A stretch of 64,000 bases of DNA from Amycolatopsis sp. DSM 110486. GTDB taxonomy: Bacteria; Actinomycetota; Actinomycetes; Mycobacteriales; Pseudonocardiaceae. The position numbers were made by a program, and so were the translations under genes. Shown here piece by piece: positions 58,027 to 64,000 of this stretch; within the stretch, counting starts at the first letter, position 1, and every line of letters starts with the position of its first letter. Under the pieces are notes generated by a model, which was given only the letters and a program-made list of their open reading frames with translations, was not told the DNA's origin and made no database searches. Where the stretch lies: assembly GCF_019468465.1 (NCBI RefSeq), contig NZ_CP080519.1:310001-374000 (forward strand), given 5' to 3'.

Positions 58027-58683
58027 TCAGCGTAGGGGCGCGGCGGCGAGCCCGGCGCACGTCGCGGCCAGCAGCCGGGTCAGCGTCGGGGTGAAGTCAC
58101 CGGGGCCGATGATCGACAGCGACGCGTCGGCCCGGTACGCCGCGGCGAGCTCGGCCCCGGGATGGGTGACCTGCCACAGCGTGGCGGCGAGGGCGTTGGC
58201 CGCGGTGACGACGTCGATCGCCGCGGCGGCAAGGGAAGGCGTCGCAGCTCCGATGGCCGCGGTCAGGACGTCGATCGCCTGGCGGCTGCCGCGCTTGAAC
58301 TCCACGACGTGGTCGACGTCGACGTCGTGTTCCAGGTGCAGCGGGACGTTGGCGAACAAGTCGCACAGCAACGGATCGGCGGCCAGGCACGCGACGAGCA
58401 CCTCCGCCAGCTCCACCGGCGAGACCGTGCGGCCGCGAAGCTCTTCATCGACCGCGTTCGCCCAGCTCGCCCAGCCGTCCGCCGCGAGCCGCAACAGCAC
58501 GTGCTTGTGCGAGGGGAAGTAGCGACGCATCGCGGAATGGTGCACGCCCACCTGTTCGGCGATCGCCGTGAGCGTGACCGACGCGACGCCCCGCTCCCGC
58601 GCGAGCGTGCGCGCCGCGTCCACCAGGGCTTCAGCACGCTGACGCTTGCTCTCGGGCGAACGCGCGCGCTGGAAGGAAGTCAC
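58027..58683 (-). CDS. TetR-family regulator
   Basis: A 218-residue regulator with an N-terminal HTH (ALVDAARTLARERGVASVTL; AIAEQVGVHHSAMRRYFPSH) and an all-helical ligand domain. GTG 58683 lies directly downstream of a 19-base palindrome, so autoregulation is likely. The divergent target gene, an SDR, has lost its 5' end, so the regulator may now be an orphan. Confidence 0.9.
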   Translation of the reverse strand: MTSFQRARSPESKRQRAEALVDAARTLARERGVASVTLTAIAEQVGVHHSAMRRYFPSHKHVLLRLAADGWASWANAVDEELRGRTVSPVELAEVLVACLAADPLLCDLFANVPLHLEHDVDVDHVVEFKRGSRQAIDVLTAAIGAATPSLAAAAIDVVTAANALAATLWQVTHPGAELAAAYRADASLSIIGPGDFTPTLTRLLAATCAGLAAAPLR

Positions 58684-58694
58684 CCGCCCAGCAT

Positions 58695-58713
58695 AACGCA
58701 CGACGTGTGCGTT
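58695..58713. promoter_or_regulatory. TetR operator palindrome
   Basis: AACGCAC-GACGT-GTGCGTT is a perfect inverted repeat with seven-base arms and a five-base centre, 12 bases upstream of the TetR start. A TTGACA box overlaps its right end on the plus strand. Confidence 0.8.
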
Positions 58714-58739
58714 GACAGGACAAGCGCGGCGAGGCTAGC

Positions 58740-59439
58740 GGGGTCGAGCTCGACATCCGGTTCCTCGAGATCACCGACCACCCCGCCGTCTACGCCCTGA
58801 TCGACGACGTGGCCCGGACTCACGGCCACCTCGACGCCGTGGTCTCGCAAGCCGGCGGCATCTTCGCCCTCGGTACGGCGGAGCAGATCACGATGGACGG
58901 CTTCCGCTTCGTCCTCGAGACGAACTTCTTCGGTCGCCGTCATCAAGGCCGCGCTGCCGCACCTGCGCGCGAGCAAGGGCCGGCTGATCGTCACGACCAG
59001 CGCAAACGGGCTGGTCGGCGCGCCGTACAACGACGCGTACGCGGCTTCGAAGTTCGCGCTCGAAGGAGCTGTCGAGTCGCTCGCTCCGGTCGTCGCGCGC
59101 TACGGCGTGCGGACCACCATCGTGGAACCCGGGCCGGTGGCCACCGACGTGATGGCCCCGCGGCGCTTCGAGAAGCTGCGGCCCCACGACGCGGTGGAGA
59201 ACAGCCCGTACCCCGAGCCGTGGGACTTCCTGTCCCGGGTCATCGGCAACACCGGCGGCGTGCAGGCGGTCGAGGAGGTCGGCCCGCAGATCCTCGACCT
59301 GCTCGGCCGGGACAACCCGCCGCTGCGGTTCCAGACCGCGCAGTGGGCCCGGGACTTCGTCGCGCCGAAGCTGTCCGCGGACCTCGACGGCAAGAAGGTC
59401 TACGAGGCTTCGGAGGTGTACATCGGCCTCGCCGGGTAG
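58740..59439 (+). pseudogene. SDR oxidoreductase, 5'-truncated and frameshifted
   Basis: The first visible part (IRFLEITDHPAVYALIDDVA; GHLDAVVSQAGGIFALGTAE) lacks the N-terminal Rossmann motif TGxxxGIG, which should lie about 50 residues earlier. Near 58935 the frame shifts, and the rest continues as VIKAALPHLRASKGRLIVTT, then YNDAYAASKFALEGAVESLA (with the catalytic Y-x3-K) to TAG 59439. It faces the TetR gene across the operator, so it was probably its target. The 5' junction coincides with the operator region, suggesting a deletion. Confidence 0.82.
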
Positions 59440-59442
59440 TAC

Positions 59443-60705
59443 CTATTGCAGCAGCGGCGGGGTGAGCGCCCGGCGGTGACGCGTGACGAACTGCCACACG
59501 AGGAAACCCAGTGCCAGCAACAGGTAGCTATTGCCGATCACGTGGTCCAGCGGCCCCCAGGACAGCTCGCGGAAGTCGTTGTTGGGCAACAGCGAATGCG
59601 GCGCGATGATGAAGATCGCGATCACGGCCGCCAGGCCGGCCACCGCGCGGCCGGTCGTGGCGCGGGCGGCCAGCACGATCGTCGCGGGGACGATCCAGAC
59701 CCAGTGGTGCGACCACGAGATGGGTGAGCACACGAGGACCGCCGCGGCGTTGAGCAGGAAGGCGACCGGTTCGTCGGCCCGGCGCATGGCCGCCGCAGCG
59801 AGGAGCAAAGCGGCCAGGGTCCCCGCAGCGACCAGGACGAGCGTGGGCGTCGCGGGGAGACCGAAGCGATGGACGGCGCCCTGGATGGTCTGGTTGGTGG
59901 CGAAGATCGAACCGCTCATGCCCGACGCACCGGTCAGCCCGCCGCCGAGCCAATAGGCCGCGGAAGCCTGGGGCGCCGCCACGAAACCGACCGCGCCGGC
60001 GGCGACGAACGTGACGAGGGCAGTGGTGAGCGCGCGGAAGTCCTTCCTCAGCAAGAAGAACAGCAGAAATCCGGCGGGCGTGATCTTCACGGCCGCGGCC
60101 AGGCCCACCAGCACCCCCCGCGGCAGGCGGGTTTTCGGCCCCAGGCAGTCGATCACGACCAGCGCCATGAGCACGAGGTTGACCTGTCCGAACCACAGCG
60201 TCTCGCGCACCGGCTCGAACGCCAGCGACGCCGCCCCGACCACGACCGCGGCCAGCACCGCGGTGTGCGTTTCGGCGCGCGGCCGCACGACGACGTAGAC
60301 CGTCGCGCCCAGTGCGGTCAGCGAAATCGCCAGCATCAGGACGGCGGCCACCGGCGTGGGCACCGCGGCCGGCACGAGGAACAGGACGGCGGCGAACGGC
60401 GGGTAGATGAACGGCAACGTCATGCCCGACCGCGTCGGCGGCAGCGGGCCGTAGAGGTCGCGGCCGTGCGCCAGCGCCTGTGCGCCAAGCCGGTAGACCT
60501 CCAGGTCCACCGGCCACAGCGTGCACACGACCGCGAGCACGCCCGCCACGAAGACGACCGCCCCCGCCACCAACGCCACCACGACCCCCCGGCGAGCGGC
60601 CGCCTCGTCAAACAGGTGTTTCAGCACTCCGGCCGGTGTCGCGTGCCCCCCAGGGCCTCGGAACGTGATCACCCCGTGATCATCCACGGCGCGTGATCGT
60701 TTCAC
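59443..60705 (-). CDS. GT87-family membrane glycosyltransferase (DUF2029)
   Basis: About 400-420 residues with 9-11 membrane segments. The pattern VDLEVYRLGAQALAHGRDLY, then LPFIYPPFAAVLFL and SPISWSHHWVWIVPATIVLA matches the polyprenol-phosphate-mannose-dependent mannosyltransferases of GT87; the acidic residue in the first loop (D in PVDLEVY) is the usual catalytic site of GT-C enzymes. The start is uncertain: GTG 60705, GTG 60687 and others lack good binding sites. It is convergent with the broken SDR, three bases apart. Confidence 0.85.
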   Translation of the reverse strand: MKRSRAVDDHGVITFRGPGGHATPAGVLKHLFDEAAARRGVVVALVAGAVVFVAGVLAVVCTLWPVDLEVYRLGAQALAHGRDLYGPLPPTRSGMTLPFIYPPFAAVLFLVPAAVPTPVAAVLMLAISLTALGATVYVVVRPRAETHTAVLAAVVVGAASLAFEPVRETLWFGQVNLVLMALVVIDCLGPKTRLPRGVLVGLAAAVKITPAGFLLFFLLRKDFRALTTALVTFVAAGAVGFVAAPQASAAYWLGGGLTGASGMSGSIFATNQTIQGAVHRFGLPATPTLVLVAAGTLAALLLAAAAMRRADEPVAFLLNAAAVLVCSPISWSHHWVWIVPATIVLAARATTGRAVAGLAAVIAIFIIAPHSLLPNNDFRELSWGPLDHVIGNSYLLLALGFLVWQFVTRHRRALTPPLLQ

Positions 60706-61001
60706 CGAGTCGGGGGCTGTTCGTCACGCTCTGAAGCGGCCAGGGCGGGCCCGCCGCGCTCTCGCCCAGGCGGTGGCGGCCACCGGGCCGCGGCCCGATC
60801 GGCGCCGGAATCACGGGCCGCCCGGGCAAATCGGCTCTTCGGTCCGGACCACCTCACGAGCCCACGGCTGCGCCCGACACACCCCGGCCGCGTCGGCAAT
60901 GCACACGCCCGCCGGCATCAGCGTCACTCGGCGCCGGTAATCACCACGTGGCCGCACGAGCCCGGCGCTGCTCGCGGGCTCCAGGTCCGGACCACTCCGG
61001 G

Positions 61002-61652
61002 TCAGCGGCTCCGGCGCGCAGCGGCCGCCGACACCATCCCCAGCGCCAGATCCGCGTAGTACTCCCCCAGCTCCTCAGGCGAATCCGCTCCGTCCAGCCG
61101 GTACCACCGGACCAGGTCGACGCCCAGCGAGAGGATCGCGCGCACGACCCGGTGGGCGTCGACGTCGGGGAAGGCGCCGGTGGTGGTGCCGTGGGTGAGG
61201 GCGTCGTGGAAGACCGAGGTGGACCGGCGGCGCAGGCCGACGATCACGTCGTAGTGCGCGGGCGTCAAGGCGCCCAGTTCGTACTGGCTGACGCGCGCGG
61301 CGACGTGGTGGCGGGCGTGCCACGAGACGAAGGCGGCGACGAGGGCGCGCAGGTGCGCGGCGGGGTCGGCGTCGGGCGGGACGCGGTTCAGCACGTCGAG
61401 TGAACTTTTGTGCCCGGCGCGGGTGATCTCGAAGAGCACTTCCTCCTTGGAGCTGAAGTGCACGTACAGCGCGGCGGGCGAGAGGCCGGCCGCGGCGGTG
61501 ATGTCCCTGGTCGTGGTGGCGTGGAAACCCTGGGCGGCGAAGCAACGCACGCCACCGGTGAGCAGGCCGCGCGCGGCTTTGCCGAAGCCGGCGTCCCACA
61601 GGTCGGGCGAGTCGTCCGCCAGGTCGGGGAGCGCGGATCGCTGGGCGCTCAT
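61002..61652 (-). CDS. TetR-family regulator
   Basis: A 216-residue regulator with HTH CFAAQGFHATTTRDITAAAG followed by LSPAALYVHFSSKEEVLFEI and a TetR C-terminal domain of the type often linked to acyl-CoA metabolism. ATG 61652 is chosen for AAAGGACCCCG upstream; the open frame to 61718 is rejected. It is divergent from the LLM oxidoreductase gene with a clear palindrome between them. Confidence 0.9.
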   Translation of the reverse strand: MSAQRSALPDLADDSPDLWDAGFGKAARGLLTGGVRCFAAQGFHATTTRDITAAAGLSPAALYVHFSSKEEVLFEITRAGHKSSLDVLNRVPPDADPAAHLRALVAAFVSWHARHHVAARVSQYELGALTPAHYDVIVGLRRRSTSVFHDALTHGTTTGAFPDVDAHRVVRAILSLGVDLVRWYRLDGADSPEELGEYYADLALGMVSAAAARRSR

Positions 61653-61726
61653 CGGGGTCCTTTCCGCCGGAAGGGGCCCTTGCTCCGCCCCACGGCTGTG
61701 TGTATCGTCGCACACCACCAGCGACT

Positions 61727-61778
61727 ATGACTATGCGCTTAGTCATTATCCCAGGTAGATGTGTGCCAGGTAGATGTT
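61727..61778. promoter_or_regulatory. TetR operator plus direct repeats
   Basis: ATGACTA-TGCGCT-TAGTCAT (61727-61746) is a perfect inverted repeat between the TetR gene and the LLM oxidoreductase gene. Just right of it, CCAGGTAGATGT occurs twice (61751-61762 and 61767-61778), 16 bases apart. Confidence 0.75.
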
Positions 61779-61814
61779 CTGCCGCGATCCGCCGTCGATC
61801 GGGAGGAGGACACC

Positions 61815-62804
61815 GTGGACGTGTCCTGCGCGTTCCCCACCGCCCTGGACTCTCCGGACCAAATCGCACTGGCCGAGCGACTCGGCTACCACCGGGCGTG
61901 GGTGTACGACACACCCCAGCAAAGCCCCGACGTGTGGATGACCCTCGCCCTCGCCGCCGACCGCACCGAGCGCATCGGCCTCGGCCCGGGCGTGCTCGTG
62001 CCCAGCCTGCGCCACCCCATGGTCAACGCCGCGGCCACGGCCACCCTCGCCGCGCTCGCCCCCGGCCGCGTGGCGGTCGCGTTCGGCACCGGCTTCTCCG
62101 GTCGTCGCGCGATGGGGTACGGCGCCGTGCGCTGGGCGTTCATGGAGTCCTACCTCCGCGCGTACCGCGGGCTGCTGCGCGGCGAAACCGTGGAGTGGGA
62201 AGGCGCGCGGATGCGAATGCTGCACCCCGACGGCCACGCTCCGGCGCGGCCCGTCGACGTGCCGATCCTCGTCGGCGCGCTCGGCCCCAAGGGCAACAAG
62301 GTCGCGACCGAGCTCGGCGACGGCCTGTTCGCCACGCTGCAGACGCCCGAGTTCATGAAGGACCACCCCTGGGTCGCGTTCCTCGAATGGGGCACGGTGC
62401 TCGACGAGGGTGAACCCACCGACTCCGCCCACGCACGCTCGGCCGCCGGCCCGGGCTGGGCGCTGTCCTTCCACGGCGCCTACGAGTTCGGCGGCCCCGA
62501 CGCGGTGCGCACATTGCCCGGCGGGGCGGAATGGCTCGAGGTGGTGGAAAAAACACCGGAGGAACACCGGCACCTCACCATCCACTCAGGACACTGCGTC
62601 GACCTCAACGAAGCCGACGGCGCCGCCTGGCAGGCCGGCGGCAACTCCACGCTGCGCGAGGTGACGCTGAGCGGGACCCGCGACGAGGTCCGCCGCAAGG
62701 TCGACGACTACGCCTCGCGCGGCGTCACCGAGATCGTTTTCCAGCCATGCGGGCCCGATATCCAGGGCGAGCTCGAGCGTTTCCTCGACGCCGCCGCCGG
62801 CTGA
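61815..62804 (+). CDS. LLM-class oxidoreductase (F420- or FMN-dependent)
   Basis: A 329-residue luciferase-like TIM-barrel enzyme: ALAERLGYHRAWVYDTPQQS, RIGLGPGVLVPSLRHPMVNA and GRVAVAFGTGFSGRRAMGYG are characteristic. GTG 61815 follows GGAGGAGG. Members use F420 in actinomycetes to reduce or oxidise diverse substrates. It starts an operon with the SMP-30-like lactonase (29 bases apart), and a TetR regulator lies divergent. Confidence 0.9.
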   Translation: MDVSCAFPTALDSPDQIALAERLGYHRAWVYDTPQQSPDVWMTLALAADRTERIGLGPGVLVPSLRHPMVNAAATATLAALAPGRVAVAFGTGFSGRRAMGYGAVRWAFMESYLRAYRGLLRGETVEWEGARMRMLHPDGHAPARPVDVPILVGALGPKGNKVATELGDGLFATLQTPEFMKDHPWVAFLEWGTVLDEGEPTDSAHARSAAGPGWALSFHGAYEFGGPDAVRTLPGGAEWLEVVEKTPEEHRHLTIHSGHCVDLNEADGAAWQAGGNSTLREVTLSGTRDEVRRKVDDYASRGVTEIVFQPCGPDIQGELERFLDAAAG

Positions 62805-62833
62805 CCCGAATCCACATCGTCCACGGGGGAATC

Positions 62834-63727
62834 ATGAGCCGCGAAACGACTACCGTCCTAGAAGGACTGTCCTACCTGGAGTGCCCACGCTGGCACGAAA
62901 ACCGCATCTGGTTCGCCGATTTCTACACCTACCGCGTGTGTTCGGCCGCCGAAGACGGCACCGACCTGCGCACAGAAGCCGAGGTTCCGCACCAGCCGTC
63001 GGGCCTCGGCTGGCTGCCCGACGGCCGGCTCCTGGTCGTGTCGATGCGCGACCGCCTGCTGCTGCGCCGCGAGCCGGACGGCACGCTCGTGCCCCACGCG
63101 GACCTCTCCGGCCACGTCAAGGGCCACCCCAACGACATGGTCGTCGACGCCCGCGGCCGCGCCTTCGTCGGCGAGTTCGGCTTCGACCTCATGGGCGGCG
63201 CGCCGCTCGAATCCGCGTCGCTGCTGCGCGCCGACCCGGACGGCACCGTCACCACCGTCGCGCGGGACCTGTGGTTCCCCAACGGAAGCGTGCTCACCGA
63301 CGACGGCGTGCTCCTGGTCAACGAGACCTTCGGCAACCGCGTCACGGCGTTCGACGTCGCCGACGACGGGTCCTTGGCCAACCGGCGGATCTGGGCGCAG
63401 TTCGGTGACCTGCCGACCGGCGCGGATCTCCCGGCCGCGATCGCGCAGCTGGTCGTCGGCCCCGACGGCTGCTGCCTCGACGCCGAGGGCGCGCTCTGGA
63501 TCGCCGACGCCGTGGGGGCCCGGGTGATCCGCGTGCGCGAGGGCGGCGAGATCACCGACGAGATCCCCACGGGCACCGGGGTGTTCGCCTGCATGCTCGG
63601 CAGCGCCGACGGCCGCACCCTCTACCTGTGCACCGCCCCCGACTTCGACGAGAACGCCCGCAAGAACGCCCGCGAAGGCCGCCTCGCCGCGGCCCGGGTG
63701 GACGTGCCCCACGCCGGGCTTCCCTGA
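62834..63727 (+). CDS. SMP-30/gluconolactonase-like beta-propeller protein
   Basis: A 297-residue six-bladed propeller: EGLSYLECPRWHENRIWFAD carries the first metal-binding Glu, GHVKGHPNDMVVDARGRAFV the Asn-Asp pair and DLWFPNGSVLTDDGVLLVNE a further Asn. These residues bind the divalent metal in gluconolactonase/regucalcin enzymes, which hydrolyse lactones. ATG 62834 follows GGGGGA. The combination with an LLM oxidoreductase suggests oxidation to a lactone followed by ring opening (inference). Confidence 0.9.
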   Translation: MSRETTTVLEGLSYLECPRWHENRIWFADFYTYRVCSAAEDGTDLRTEAEVPHQPSGLGWLPDGRLLVVSMRDRLLLRREPDGTLVPHADLSGHVKGHPNDMVVDARGRAFVGEFGFDLMGGAPLESASLLRADPDGTVTTVARDLWFPNGSVLTDDGVLLVNETFGNRVTAFDVADDGSLANRRIWAQFGDLPTGADLPAAIAQLVVGPDGCCLDAEGALWIADAVGARVIRVREGGEITDEIPTGTGVFACMLGSADGRTLYLCTAPDFDENARKNAREGRLAAARVDVPHAGLP

Positions 63728-63731
63728 CCCG

Positions 63732-64000
63732 TCAGGGTTCCAGCCGCACCGGCAGCCGCGCCTTGCCGGAGAACACGGTGGTGGGCAACGGTTCCAGCGT
63801 CTCCCCCGGCTCGGCGAGCTCGAGGCCGGGGAAGCGGTCGAAGAGCGCGGACACGGCGACCGCCGCCTCGGTGAGGCCGAGCGCCCCGGCGATGCAGCGG
63901 TGCGCGCCGTGGCCGAAGGCGAGGTGGTCTTTGTCCGGGCGGTGGACGTCGAAGGCCTCGGGCGTTTCGCCGTGGCGGCGAGGGTCGCGCCCGGCCGCGC
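63732..64000 (-). CDS. cytochrome P450, C-terminal part
   Basis: The minus strand reads DPRRHGETPEAFDVHRPDKD, then HLAFGHGAHRCIAGALGLTE and ends FSGKARLPVRLEP before TGA at 63732. The FGHGAHRCIAG sequence is the heme-binding loop with the Cys ligand of bacterial class I P450s. About 90 residues are inside the window; the rest is beyond it. It is convergent with the lactonase gene, four bases apart. P450s of this class need a ferredoxin and reductase, which exist at 30.0-31.5 kb, but a link is speculative. Confidence 0.9.
   Translation of the reverse strand, partial: AAGRDPRRHGETPEAFDVHRPDKDHLAFGHGAHRCIAGALGLTEAAVAVSALFDRFPGLELAEPGETLEPLPTTVFSGKARLPVRLEP

Overview
The window is high-GC DNA with frequent GTG/TTG starts, leaderless-looking promoters, large LuxR-type (LAL) regulators, ECF41 sigma, MmyB-type XRE and IclR regulators. 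This fits a filamentous actinomycete. Amycolatopsis or another Pseudonocardiaceae is my best guess, but that is an inference from protein style and not a database match. About fifty intact genes are supported, plus an unusual number of broken ones.

1-8.4 kb is a decayed island. It starts with the 5' end of an NRPS adenylation-domain gene (minus strand). Then come a DUF4041-like remnant, a Tn3 transposase N-terminal stub, a SnoaL-like/SDR/cupin trio, two small unknown genes facing a DUF418 membrane gene across two TGGAC-N6-GTCCA sites, a stress protein, a response regulator split into two opposing pieces, and a frameshifted tyrosine integrase. The island ends at a CAT-anticodon tRNA.

8.5-18.1 kb is mostly regulatory and membrane genes: two tandem LAL regulators, a DUF7144-type membrane protein, an AI-2E family exporter, an RsbW-like ATPase and an XRE regulator divergent from a GMC oxidoreductase. 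19.9-28.3 kb holds a divergent catabolic locus. The plus operon has a thioesterase, a bifunctional salicylyl-CoA 5-hydroxylase/OYE-type protein and a nitrilase. The minus operon has gentisate dioxygenase, an FAH-family hydrolase, a maleate isomerase and an aryl-CoA ligase. Together they suggest salicylate (or a relative) being processed as a CoA thioester to gentisate, then to maleate plus pyruvate, then fumarate. 28.3-31.5 kb adds a ferredoxin/reductase/cupin/MFS operon under a probable IclR operator. 34.3-39.0 kb is a second aromatic or lactone cluster (ACS-type MFS, SnoaL-like, EthD-like, IclR, PDC-hydrolase-like amidohydrolase, CMD protein), flanked on both sides by the same GTTCGTCAGACGT operator.

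39-45 kb carries an SRPBCC protein, a secreted tannase/feruloyl-esterase-like protein, a third LAL regulator, and a MerR regulator divergent from an amber-interrupted SnoaL-like gene. 45.3-47.2 kb is the most interesting part: two tandem Y RNA-like genes directly upstream of a bacterial Ro60 (TROVE/vWA) gene. The second RNA is a clear YrlA-type tRNA mimic, with the T arm and 3' acceptor strand placed before the 5' acceptor strand and D arm, and a long terminal stem.

47.3-48.5 kb is an intact IS630-family element sitting in a probable -10 box of a cupin gene. 48.9-64 kb has Rrf2, ECF41 sigma and MocR regulators, NAD(P)-binding proteins, a short leader ORF coupled to an aromatic FAD hydroxylase, a GT87-type membrane transferase, two TetR regulators with visible palindromic operators, an LLM (F420-type) oxidoreductase, an SMP-30-like lactonase and the 3' end of a cytochrome P450. 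Several genes here (54.4-59.4 kb) carry frameshifts in short repeats, so real decay and assembly error must be told apart. The 296 bases from 60706 to 61001 show no supported gene.
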